From the NCBI RefSeq assembly GCF_039994875.1, contig NZ_CP121196.1, positions 2,170,001-2,234,000 on the forward strand: 64,000 nt of DNA. Reading direction: 5' to 3'. The DNA comes from Telmatobacter sp. DSM 110680 (GTDB lineage Bacteria > Acidobacteriota > Terriglobia > Terriglobales > Acidobacteriaceae). Below, one piece after another: positions 41,690 to 50,056 of the stretch. Within the stretch, counting starts at the first letter, position 1. The number at the start of each line of letters is the position of its first letter. Made by a program: the position numbers and the translations under genes. The notes below the pieces were generated by a model, which saw only the letters and a program-made list of their open reading frames with translations, was not told the DNA's origin and did not search any database.

Positions 41690-42241
41690 TCAAAACTGAT
41701 ACTCAGGCGGGGTGACTCCCTTGGCGCGCAGGTACATTTCAGCCGACGCTCGATGATGTGTCGTATGGTCGAGCATGCCCAGTAAAAACTCTGTTCCCGA
41801 GCCCTCTCCCCCCTCGTTCTTGTATGTCTTTGCCATCTGTTCAGGCGTGAGTGCTTTCACCTTGGTGATGGCATCATCGAATGACTGCCGCACAAAGGCG
41901 ATCACATCCTCTTTCGACTCTGATTTTGGCTTTGCAGGATTCGGCTTTTCTTCTGAGAACGGCGCAAGGAAGTATGTGAGTCCCTGGGAAAGATGGACCA
42001 ACTGCTCTGCAAAGGACATCTGCGGAGCAGTTAATTTGAATCCGTAATCTTCAGCCGGCATGGCTTCGGCCACCTTTAGAGTAAAGTCTCGCGATGTCGT
42101 CAGATGTTTCACGATGATCGATTGCATAGTCGACTGGGCAGAGACAGGAAGCGCAATGAACAAACAAATGGCCGGAATCAATGCTCGAATTGCTAAACGG
42201 CGAGGTTTACTGCATAACGCGTGTGTCGACGGCTTGTTCAT
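41690..42241 (-). CDS. exported DinB-fold protein
   Basis: A 183-residue DinB-superfamily protein with a signal peptide (ALIPAICLFIALPVSAQ). The four-helix DinB features include FTLKVAEAMPAEDYGFKLTAPQMSFAEQLVHL (His ligand) and LLGMLDHTTHHRASAEMYLRAKGVTPPEY (HxxxHH metal site). Related proteins are thiol-dependent transferases; this one is secreted to the periplasm. Confidence 0.92.
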   Translation of the reverse strand: MNKPSTHALCSKPRRLAIRALIPAICLFIALPVSAQSTMQSIIVKHLTTSRDFTLKVAEAMPAEDYGFKLTAPQMSFAEQLVHLSQGLTYFLAPFSEEKPNPAKPKSESKEDVIAFVRQSFDDAITKVKALTPEQMAKTYKNEGGEGSGTEFLLGMLDHTTHHRASAEMYLRAKGVTPPEYQF

Positions 42242-42503
42242 GGAGATGTGTCCTTTCTGATTTATCTGCGTAGCGGAGGCTTGATGTTAAGCGAGAGATC
42301 GAACAGTTGCCAATCTCGAACTTTTGCCAAATCCGCTGCAGTTTAAACGGGCATTTTCGTTTCCGTGGGCGAGTTGTCGGCAATTGGGACACTCGCAAGA
42401 AAATAACCTCAAAGCGACTATGGCCGGTCACTCGCTACTCGGAGTTCTGAGATGGCGAAGACGAACGCTGTACGAGGCGGACATGGCTGTTTAAAGCGGC
42501 GAG
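42242..42503. other. intergenic, nothing recognised
   Basis: 262 bases upstream of the DinB gene and downstream of the pilus operon. No clear hairpin terminator or repeat. Confidence 0.3.
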
Positions 42504-43325
42504 TCAGTAGGTAAGGGTGGCGGTGATTGTATCGGAATAACTCCCTGGTCGGACCCATTGTCCAGCTGGAATCTGTCCGTAAACCGTGAGAGACTGAGCG
42601 ACTCCGGTTCCGACGCCGAGTAGTGTATCAGTACCGACAGTGTTGCCCCAGTTAGTGGAGTATCCGGAGTTGCTGAAAAGCTTGTAGCTCAAAAGTGAAG
42701 CGGCGGGGCCGGTCATGCTGCGGTTGGTCACAGTGGCGCCGGGTGCAGCTCCAGCGCTGAGGCCGACGTTGTATGCGGCAGCTTTTGTGCAAGAGACAGA
42801 GAGGCTGGTTGAGGCATCCAGCGACGCTCCAGAGTAAGCGCCAAAATTGAGAGGGTTCGCCGCAATCGTGCACGTGGCTTGGATTTGTACAGTAACGGTG
42901 AACGATTCAGTTGCGGACGAGACTGTATCCGAATAGGTTCCCTGGGCGAAATACTGGCCAGCAGGAATCTGGCCATAAACGGTGATCGTCGCGTTGCCGG
43001 TACCTGTCGCCTCGTTACCCGTGGTATTGCCCCAATTCGTGGTGCGTGCGGCATTGGTAAACAACTCATAGCTGAGTTCCGCGCCCCCGGGACCAGTCAT
43101 TTTCCGAATAGTTTCAGTGGCGCCCGCGCCGGTTCCAGCATTGAGTGGAATGTTCCATGAGCCGGCGCATATTACCGTGCCGGTGGCTGTCCCATTTAGA
43201 AGAGCGGCGTTGTACACGCCAAAATTCAATGTCGTGATGGATAGCGTGCAGCCCGTTTGCGCAGCGGCCCTTTGGGACGAACAGGCTACGATCAAGAACA
43301 AGGTCAGTTCGAGTCTCCGCATCAT
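42504..43325 (-). CDS. two-domain spore-coat-U tip subunit of the chaperone-usher pilus (CsuE-like)
   Basis: A 273-residue exported protein with two spore coat U domains (about 24-140 and 145-273). Each starts CT(L/I)..LNFG.Y and ends ITVYGQIPAGQ(Y/W)..PGSYSDT; the donor-strand beta pattern is typical. It is the last gene of the operon and overlaps the usher stop by 4 bases, the position of the tip adhesin in archaic (Csu) pili. Confidence 0.92.
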   Translation of the reverse strand: MMRRLELTLFLIVACSSQRAAAQTGCTLSITTLNFGVYNAALLNGTATGTVICAGSWNIPLNAGTGAGATETIRKMTGPGGAELSYELFTNAARTTNWGNTTGNEATGTGNATITVYGQIPAGQYFAQGTYSDTVSSATESFTVTVQIQATCTIAANPLNFGAYSGASLDASTSLSVSCTKAAAYNVGLSAGAAPGATVTNRSMTGPAASLLSYKLFSNSGYSTNWGNTVGTDTLLGVGTGVAQSLTVYGQIPAGQWVRPGSYSDTITATLTY

Positions 43326-45745
43326 GGTCTCTTCTCAAGGCAACGCAATGGTCCAATCGATGGGATTTCGCCGACGATTGGCTTGTAGTCGAAGGTGACG
43401 GCGCATTGACGCCCATTCTCGCGCTCGACGGCAAGCTCATTATGCGAGGCCAGGCTTTCAACATATGCGGCGCCATCGTATCCGACGGGGAAGACGGCAC
43501 CCGTTGCAAGGAGAGTGACGGATGTTCCAAGAGGCAAAGGGTGCCCACCTGCATCTACTATTTGCAGCAGCGCGGCGTGATTGACGATCACTGGGAATCT
43601 GACAACGACGCCGGAGCGATCCTGGGGTCGCATCTCGCGGGCAGCAACGTCGATCTTAACGTCCGGCGGGATGTCCGTGGGCGTGATCGCAATGTGATTG
43701 AGATCGAAAGAACGCATATCCGGTACGAGCAGGCGGCATGAGGAGCTAGTCCTGCCTACGGCGCGGTTCTCTTGGAGGACATGGACGTGCGGAACTGGTT
43801 TGGTATCGACAATGGCAAAGCTGTCATAGATGGTATTGGACGGGAACAAACCTTTGTCGACCCACGAGAGTGCGCCCTGGGATTCGATGCGCATCGTGGT
43901 TGTACCGGCGCTGTGGTCGACTCCCGCAGTGAATAGGCCTACCGGTGACTTATATTGGACCTGGCCGAATTCGTGGTTGGAATTACCGGCTGAAACGTAT
44001 GCGTCGTAACCCCACTCGCCAATCAACGCCGCGGACTTTTGTGCCTGGACTTGTCCGCTTCCGTCGGAGCTCGCACTCATGCTGACGGAGCTCCGCCTGC
44101 CAAACGGGAGGGTCACACCAAATTGCACACCGTTGCTGCCGGTGCCGGCAAGGTTGTCAAACCCTGTCACGAAGACCGAGACACGATGCATTTGTCGGGA
44201 GTAGCTTGCCGAGACAACATGCGAATGCTCGGCTGTCAGGCTGCCTTGTTGGCCGGTATTGGGTGCCGCATCCTTATCGATTCCGGCATAGGCTGCGCCC
44301 AGCGAGCCAAATTTCCTGAGATAGAGACTTGAAAACGCGCTGAGCTGCTTTCTAGGTACGCCATCGCCGTTGATCGAAGCTACATCCCGATAATTCTTGT
44401 CGGCCACTATCGCTGAGCCGCCCAAGCTAAAAACCCTGCCGATCCGCTGTGCGCCTAGCGAAAGTTGGTCCCCGATACGTGCTGAAGCGGCGCTGGCGGA
44501 TCCGGCGAAGTTGAGCGCGCCGAGATTGCCGATCTGCACCACTCCTCCTGCGCCTGACAAGAACGTTCCTTGAGTACCTTCTACGGTTCCCTCAACGGTG
44601 AATTTCGAGGTCAGACCGCGACGATAGATGGCATTTCCCGCAACCTTTCCATAGTCGTTGCTGAGGCTGCCCCAGTTGCGGCGCACAAGTCCGGATTGCA
44701 CAGCGAAGGTTTGTAATCCGGGAGCGAGAAGAGCGGAACTGGCATAGAAAGGCTGGGTCAACGTTACTTGTTGCCCGAGTGCATTGGTCACGGTCATTGA
44801 GATTGTCCCCGCGCCAGACACGACAGGGAGTTGTGGCACCTCGAATGGTCCGGCACCTACCTGACTGGCAACCATCAAGTTGCCGTCTGCCAATATATCG
44901 ACGGTCGAAGGAACGGCGGTAGATCCGGAGATTGTGGGCAGTGGAAACGTGATGAGATCCGGCCGCATGCTGAAGTCTGAGTTAATTTGCGCCCCCCCAA
45001 GGTGAAACGGGCGCGTCCATGAGAGGCCGCCAGAGATGAAGTCGCCAAGGTTATAGCGACGCAGCGAATTGACGTCAGCGAAGGTGTAGGCAGAATCAAG
45101 CCGTGTTACTGTGTTTGAGCCATGGGTGCCACTCGTCGCGCCCGCATAGCCCAGCCAGTCAGAACTTGCGATACCCAAGGGCGAAAAGGCTCGCACATCC
45201 AGCGAACCTGTGCCGCCTGCCGCGCCCCTCGAAAATGAACCAACCGCATCATAGTTCAACGTCATCCCAGTGCCGCTTTCGATCTCCCGATGCTCGGAAC
45301 GCGCACTTCTTCCACTGGGCTGCAATACCGTCGGCATCAAGTGCCTTTCGCTGACGGTTATGTGCAGTTCCAGATTTTTGAGATCGAGGCTCCAAATCAA
45401 GCCAGGTATGTCGGATAAGGTAATGAGACCGCCGGGCTTCGATCCGGACGCCGTGGGAACCAGAAAGCCGAGATCGCGCAACTCATCGGGTCGCGCCATC
45501 AACTTACCGCGGCGCAATATGAACTCACCGACCTTCCCGATGGATTGACCATTGATTTGAACGTCCAGAAGCAGTGTCTCGTCCGAATTAGGGCTGGGTA
45601 CTCCGTCGGTTACCCCGCTCTCAGATTTATCGTCGGCTACAGACGATAGAGGCATAATCAGCAGCAAGAGAGCGAGAAGTCCGATCAAGCTGAGCCGTGC
45701 CGCTCCGATGGCTCTGTGATCGTTGTGATCATTGCTTCGAAACAA
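43322..45745 (-). CDS. outer-membrane fimbrial usher (archaic CU pilus)
   Basis: An 807-residue usher (FimD/CsuD-type). Signal peptide (SLIGLLALLLLIMPLSSVA); N-terminal domain VQINGQSIGKVGEFILRRGKL; barrel start GMTLNYDAVGSFSRGAA; middle/plug region near VPSTVDILADGNLM; C-terminal domain with cysteine pair (SSCRLLVPDMRSF; RQCAVTFDYKPIVGEIPSIGPLRC). It overlaps the chaperone gene by 17 bases upstream. Confidence 0.95.
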   Translation of the reverse strand: MFRSNDHNDHRAIGAARLSLIGLLALLLLIMPLSSVADDKSESGVTDGVPSPNSDETLLLDVQINGQSIGKVGEFILRRGKLMARPDELRDLGFLVPTASGSKPGGLITLSDIPGLIWSLDLKNLELHITVSERHLMPTVLQPSGRSARSEHREIESGTGMTLNYDAVGSFSRGAAGGTGSLDVRAFSPLGIASSDWLGYAGATSGTHGSNTVTRLDSAYTFADVNSLRRYNLGDFISGGLSWTRPFHLGGAQINSDFSMRPDLITFPLPTISGSTAVPSTVDILADGNLMVASQVGAGPFEVPQLPVVSGAGTISMTVTNALGQQVTLTQPFYASSALLAPGLQTFAVQSGLVRRNWGSLSNDYGKVAGNAIYRRGLTSKFTVEGTVEGTQGTFLSGAGGVVQIGNLGALNFAGSASAASARIGDQLSLGAQRIGRVFSLGGSAIVADKNYRDVASINGDGVPRKQLSAFSSLYLRKFGSLGAAYAGIDKDAAPNTGQQGSLTAEHSHVVSASYSRQMHRVSVFVTGFDNLAGTGSNGVQFGVTLPFGRRSSVSMSASSDGSGQVQAQKSAALIGEWGYDAYVSAGNSNHEFGQVQYKSPVGLFTAGVDHSAGTTTMRIESQGALSWVDKGLFPSNTIYDSFAIVDTKPVPHVHVLQENRAVGRTSSSCRLLVPDMRSFDLNHIAITPTDIPPDVKIDVAAREMRPQDRSGVVVRFPVIVNHAALLQIVDAGGHPLPLGTSVTLLATGAVFPVGYDGAAYVESLASHNELAVERENGRQCAVTFDYKPIVGEIPSIGPLRCLEKRP

Positions 45746-46469
45746 CTCTGACCTGCTCTTCGATAGCCCCGGCGATCCCTTGCGCGGTCAAATGCAAGAT
45801 TTCGCCGGGCTGCGGCAGAGAACCCTGCGCAATAATGTTCCAGCGCCGGGTTACGCCGGCGAGAATATACGGAGACAGGCCCGGCGCAGATTTGAACTTG
45901 CGACCATCCTGCGTTGACAGTTCAATTTCGCGTATCGATTCATGGCGGAGACCAGTGTTCATCCCTGTTAGATAGATCTGCCCCGCATTGACTTCGACGT
46001 GAAACTGAACATTGGGAAATGTCCGAGTCGGCGGCAGCGCGAAAATCGGAATCGACAGACGCAACACGACGTGCACAATTCCTGGTTCCGCCGGGGGCGG
46101 AATTTGGTCGACCAAAATTCGATAGGTGGCTTCCGGGTCGTTACCGAGTGGCGGCAGGCGCAGAATGAGTCGCACTACTTGGCTGGATCCTGGATCAATC
46201 ATGGCGATCGGCGGGCTCACTACTACTTGTTCTGAGGCTGCCAACTTATCGTCATCCCCATGCTGACTCCAGGCGTACGCACGAATCTGAACAGCTGTTT
46301 TGCTGGCGCCCTGGTTGGTCACCGTTAAGGTTGTAGCGCTCTGACCAGGCGCCAGAAAAATGTTCACAGGTTGAACCGATAATACCTGCGCCCCAGCCGC
46401 CAAACTCGTCGCGAGTACGAGAATGGCGGCCAGCGCTTCGGCAACTGCGATGCGGTGGCACAAGATCAT
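45729..46469 (-). CDS. periplasmic pilus chaperone (PapD/CsuC-like)
   Basis: A 246-residue PapD-superfamily chaperone with a signal peptide (IAVAEALAAILVLATSLAAGAQ). The G1-strand-type motif reads LSVQPVNIFLAPGQSATTLTVTNQGASKTAVQIRAYAW, and MIDPGSSQVVRLILRLPP holds the conserved R residue pattern. It binds pilins and delivers them to the usher. Confidence 0.95.
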   Translation of the reverse strand: MILCHRIAVAEALAAILVLATSLAAGAQVLSVQPVNIFLAPGQSATTLTVTNQGASKTAVQIRAYAWSQHGDDDKLAASEQVVVSPPIAMIDPGSSQVVRLILRLPPLGNDPEATYRILVDQIPPPAEPGIVHVVLRLSIPIFALPPTRTFPNVQFHVEVNAGQIYLTGMNTGLRHESIREIELSTQDGRKFKSAPGLSPYILAGVTRRWNIIAQGSLPQPGEILHLTAQGIAGAIEEQVRVVSKQ

Positions 46470-46499
46470 GACTGCCCCGGTATTTGAATGCGGATAAGG

Positions 46500-46997
46500 T
46501 TAGTAGTTGACCGTGGCGATGATTGTGTCGGTGTACGAACCTGGCGTTACATATTGGTTGGCAGCGATTTGGCCATAGACCGTGAGCGTCTGGGCTGCTC
46601 CGCTTCCAGTTCCACCCACCCAGCTGCCAGTGGAGTTGCCCCAATTCGTGGTCATTCCGGAATTCGAGAACAATGCATAATTCAGAGTGGCAGCGCCATT
46701 CAGCATCTGACGGGTCAGTACGGTTGCACCGGATGTCTTGCCTTGATCAAGTCCAACATTGTACGGAGTGGTATTTGTGCAGGTGACCGAAATGGTGGTC
46801 GTAGCATTGTCAACCGCGCCCGTGTATGCCGCGAAGGCGAGTGCGTTCGTAGAGATAATGCAATTCGCATTCACGGTTGCATTGACGCTCATGTTGGCGG
46901 TGGCGGTGGCGGCAAAAGATGTCGGCGCGAGGCCCATCGTTAGAGCACCAATTGCGACGGTTGTTGCGATGCTCTTAATCAGATTGGAAAACTTCAT
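46500..46997 (-). CDS. spore-coat-U domain pilin subunit
   Basis: A 165-residue exported subunit (signal MKFSNLIKSIATTVAIGALTM...SFA). SCPU pattern: NCIISTNALAFAAYTGAVDNATTTISVTCTNTTPYNVGLDQG and LTVYGQIAANQYVTPGSYTDTIIATVNY. A structural pilin of the archaic pilus. It lies 31 bases upstream of the chaperone gene. Confidence 0.93.
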   Translation of the reverse strand: MKFSNLIKSIATTVAIGALTMGLAPTSFAATATANMSVNATVNANCIISTNALAFAAYTGAVDNATTTISVTCTNTTPYNVGLDQGKTSGATVLTRQMLNGAATLNYALFSNSGMTTNWGNSTGSWVGGTGSGAAQTLTVYGQIAANQYVTPGSYTDTIIATVNY

Positions 46998-47467
46998 TGC
47001 AATGACTCCTAAAAGAAGCTTGTTGACGATTGAGGTTTAAGGCTGCTTGACACGGGGTCAAACAGGATCAGCCGTTGGCTGAATCGGCAGATTACGAATC
47101 TTGATTGTTGCGGTTCATAACAATTCAGTGTTCATTTGCCGCCAGATAACAAAGGTTCTCCTCACGCGTTCGTAATGCGCGACGCGGATGAACGATGAGT
47201 TTTTAGGGTGATGTGTTCCTCGGCGAATTCATGCCGAGAAAATTGCAATAGCGTGAAAGAGGATTGTATTCAAAAGCTCTTGCTAAGCAACAGTCAGGAA
47301 TATACCAGTGAATCTTATTAGTTATACGCTACTAGTGTAGATAAAGAGGTTACTTAGGTTTCGCGAGGTCATGCAATGCACTCTGCATATGCAGGTTGCT
47401 CTTCATGCATAGAACGAAAGCGTATTTGCTCGGGGCCTGCCTCGTTTGCTGTTTAAGCAATTGCGGG
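46998..47467. promoter_or_regulatory. 470-base spacer between pilin genes
   Basis: No gene. A/T-rich between 47280 and 47360. It has the perfect palindrome CTGCATATGCAG at 47383-47394 and a TTGACA near 47048. The spacer likely holds a second promoter or a processing site that sets the ratio of the major pilin to the rest. Confidence 0.4.
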
Positions 47468-47962
47468 TTAGTAGATAACAGTGACGGCTATGGTGTCAGA
47501 GTAAGCGCCTGTCGTGATGAACTGTCCCGCTGGAATCTGGCCGTACACAGAGAGCGCCTGCGGTGTTCCGTTCCCTGTTCCAGCAATCGTGTCGGCGCCC
47601 ACAGTCTTGCCCCAATTTACAATGCCTTTCGAATTTGAAGAGAGCGCGTAAGAGAGCAGAGCGGGGCCTGGGCCAACCATCAATCGATTATTGACCGTGG
47701 CGCCAGGGGCCAAACCAGCGCTAAGACCTACGTTGTAGGGAGTGGAGTTTGTGCAGTTAACGGATATGGCGGAAGTTGCGCTAAGGGCTGCACCCGTATA
47801 AGCTCCAAAGTTCATCGAAGATGCAGAAACCACGCAGGTGGCCTGAACCGTGGCGGAAACACCTAACGACGTGGTAGCCGTCGCGGCTTCCGCGCACTCA
47901 GGGGCCAGGTTGAATACCAAGAAACACGAAACCAAAACAGATAACGCGTGTCTCGCAGACAT
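47468..47962 (-). CDS. spore-coat-U domain pilin subunit (first gene of the pilus operon)
   Basis: A 164-residue subunit. ATG 47962 has AAGGAG 8 bases upstream (an upstream start at 47983 is less likely). Signal LSVLVSCFLVFNLAPECAEA, then ATCVVSASSMNFGAYTGAALSATSAISVNCTNSTPYNVGLSAG and LSVYGQIPAGQFITTGAYSDTIAVTVIY. Likely the major rod subunit or an anchor. Confidence 0.93.
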   Translation of the reverse strand: MSARHALSVLVSCFLVFNLAPECAEAATATTSLGVSATVQATCVVSASSMNFGAYTGAALSATSAISVNCTNSTPYNVGLSAGLAPGATVNNRLMVGPGPALLSYALSSNSKGIVNWGKTVGADTIAGTGNGTPQALSVYGQIPAGQFITTGAYSDTIAVTVIY

Positions 47963-48487
47963 ACCGATTGCTCCTTTGCGCAAAAAGCATCACGTAAGAC
48001 CCAATCGGCAAGTTTCGCAAGAAGCTTACTTCGTGCGGGGCAAGCGAGCGAGCCTCGCCGTTACTGCGGTGCGAATCTGCCATCTCGACATTAGGTAAGG
48101 TGCCATCATTTGAGGTGAGTCCGGAATACTCCTCCATTTATGGGTAGATTCTCATCCACGATAGCTCAAGCTTTTTGAGAATGTAATCGCGCTGTTTCGT
48201 ACATCAGTGTGCCTACTGCGTGCGGTCCTTTACCAGCATCTCGGCACCGTCAGTGGTATCCAGCTCAAATGGATCTCAACGACGGCAATCGAGCTACTTT
48301 GCCGAATGTCGGTAACTCGGAAGTATCCCCGGTTTTCTTTGAATTCCGGAAAACGGCAACCGAAGTTCCTTCGACTGCGCTGCTCAGGATGAGAACTCCT
48401 GCGGGCAGGCGCGAGTTTCCATCGAAGGCAACTTGTCCCGTACGGATCTTCGACGGTTCCTTCGCTTCCGAGATACGCCTGTCGCTT
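47963..48487. other. 525-base non-coding region with REP-like sequence
   Basis: No supported gene. CCTTCGACTGCGCTGCTCAGGATGAG near 48368-48393 (26 bases, so only partly shown: CTTCGACTGCGCTGCTCAGG) resembles the CCTTCGCTCCGC...AGGATG repeats near 37680 and 59550. ACTCGGAAGTATC at 48315-48327 repeats inverted at 40935-40947. Confidence 0.4.
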
Positions 48488-49156
48488 TTACTGTTGTGGC
48501 GTGACTAGCTGATGGGCTATCGCGAACAGGGCCAACTCAAGACGAGTGGAGACGCCGGTTTTGTCGAAGATGTTAGACAGGTGGCGCTTCACGGTTTCTT
48601 CGCTGAGGGTGAACTGCTTGGCAATATCGCGATTGCTGCAGCCTTCAACAATGCAGCCGACCACGTCGAGTTCGCGCGGAGTCAGGCCGTAGGTCTTCCG
48701 CTGCGGGGGCTGGGCCTGGCGCATGAGCTCGTGCAGTGCGGATACCAGGTTGACGACGCGCTTCCCACCGATCCAATAATCACCGGCATAGACTGTGCGG
48801 ATAGAAGTGTGCAATGCGCCTGCCAGGGCATCCTTTAACACGATGCCGCGGGCGCCGATGTGCAGCGCCTCAATAATCTGCTGGGTGGTGATGGTGGAGG
48901 TAAGGAGGATGATCTTGACGGTGGGCGAGCCGTTCATGATGGCGCGCATGGCTTCAAGGCCGGGAAGGCGCGGCATCTGAACATCAAGAAGCAGGATGTC
49001 GGGTGTCTTCTCCAGGGTCTGGGTGATCGCCTCATCGCCGTCATCGGCTTCGCCTACAACTTCAAAGCCGTCACGCTCGTTGAGCATATTGCGCACGCCG
49101 ATGCGCACGACAGGGTGATCGTCGGCCAATACTATGCGGATCGGTTGTTGTTCCAC
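48488..49156 (-). CDS. NarL/FixJ-family response regulator
   Basis: A 222-residue two-component regulator. Receiver domain: RIVLADDHPVVRIGVRNML, phospho-Asp in DILLLDVQMPRLPG, Lys in GIVLKDALAGAL. LuxR-type helix-turn-helix: YGLTPRELDVVGCIVEGCSNRDIAKQFTLSEETVKRHLSNIFDKTG. No kinase is adjacent. It may serve the pilus operon or the HPt protein next to it; that is inference. Confidence 0.96.
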   Translation of the reverse strand: MEQQPIRIVLADDHPVVRIGVRNMLNERDGFEVVGEADDGDEAITQTLEKTPDILLLDVQMPRLPGLEAMRAIMNGSPTVKIILLTSTITTQQIIEALHIGARGIVLKDALAGALHTSIRTVYAGDYWIGGKRVVNLVSALHELMRQAQPPQRKTYGLTPRELDVVGCIVEGCSNRDIAKQFTLSEETVKRHLSNIFDKTGVSTRLELALFAIAHQLVTPQQ

Positions 49157-49266
49157 GAGAGCCCTATACCTCCGAAAGCCGGACTATTTGTTGCAGACAA
49201 CCGAAGCCGCCCGCGTTTAAAAACTTACTTCCAGTCCTGCAGCACGTGAGCGAAGACGAGCGAACT

Positions 49267-50025
49267 CTACGCAGGAAATTCCTTTTCAAGCATACGCTCC
49301 AGCCTCTGGGTAGCTGAATACAACTCTAGTAATGCACGTTTGAAGTTATCCAGTTGGTCAATCCCGGACTCGCCTTCACTTTTTGTCTCGAAGATCGCTC
49401 CGAGGCGGGCTGCCTGCATACAACCGGCCATCCCGCAACCGCCTTTGATCGCGTGGCCGATACGCCGGACCTCGTCAATATTACCGGTGGCAATTGCCTT
49501 TTCCAGTGCTTCAAGGCGCTTGTGGAGATCAGTCACGACGGCGATGTAGATTTCTCGGACCGTCGACTCCGTCATGAGCTGACGAAACTGGGCGAGTGTT
49601 GTGGGATTAATCACCAGCTCTTCAGCGTCTGCGACATCCGGCTGGTCAATCTTTGGATTATGCTGGTTGAGCAGTTTTTGCAGGTCCTCGGGCGCAAACG
49701 GCTTCAGCAAAAAACCATCCGCTGCAGCGATGAGTTCGTCGGAAGGTGTAGTGCCGCTGATGAGAATGATTTCGTCCTGGCCAAACTGTCGAAGCTTCGC
49801 GATCAGTTCCGACCCGCTCAGTCCCGGTAGCTGCGTGTCTAACAACACCAGTCCCGGTCTTACCGAGCCCGCTCGGAGCATCTGCAAAGCCTCATCTCCA
49901 TCTTCCGCGCTGTGCACCATGTGACCGTGCAGCGTGAGGACAGTGGCGATCACTTCCCGGCTAACCAAGTCGTCGTCAACCAAGAGAATGGTAGGAAGTT
50001 CGTTCTTTTCACCTATGCCGAGCAT
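49267..50025 (-). CDS. response regulator receiver fused to an HPt domain
   Basis: A 252-residue phosphorelay protein. Receiver: TILLVDDDLVSREVIATVLTLHGH, phospho-Asp in GLVLLDTQLPGLSGSELIAKLR, Lys in ADGFLLKPFAPEDL. C-terminal HPt: RRIGHAIKGGCGMAGCMQAARLG with the phospho-His in GHAIKGG. I chose the ATG at 50025; an upstream ATG at 50082 would overlap ftsK by 26 bases. It may relay phosphate between a distant kinase and the NarL-type regulator. Confidence 0.9.
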   Translation of the reverse strand: MLGIGEKNELPTILLVDDDLVSREVIATVLTLHGHMVHSAEDGDEALQMLRAGSVRPGLVLLDTQLPGLSGSELIAKLRQFGQDEIILISGTTPSDELIAAADGFLLKPFAPEDLQKLLNQHNPKIDQPDVADAEELVINPTTLAQFRQLMTESTVREIYIAVVTDLHKRLEALEKAIATGNIDEVRRIGHAIKGGCGMAGCMQAARLGAIFETKSEGESGIDQLDNFKRALLELYSATQRLERMLEKEFPA

Positions 50026-50056
50026 TTTTCTCTTTCTTTTGGCTCGTCGATTTGTC

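Noticed and set aside
43406..43741. 111-codon plus-strand frame within the usher
   Set aside because: Shadow of the usher C-terminal domain.
48209..48508. 99-codon plus-strand frame in the REP-like region
   Set aside because: Contains repeat-derived sequence and overlaps the response regulator end; no start signal.
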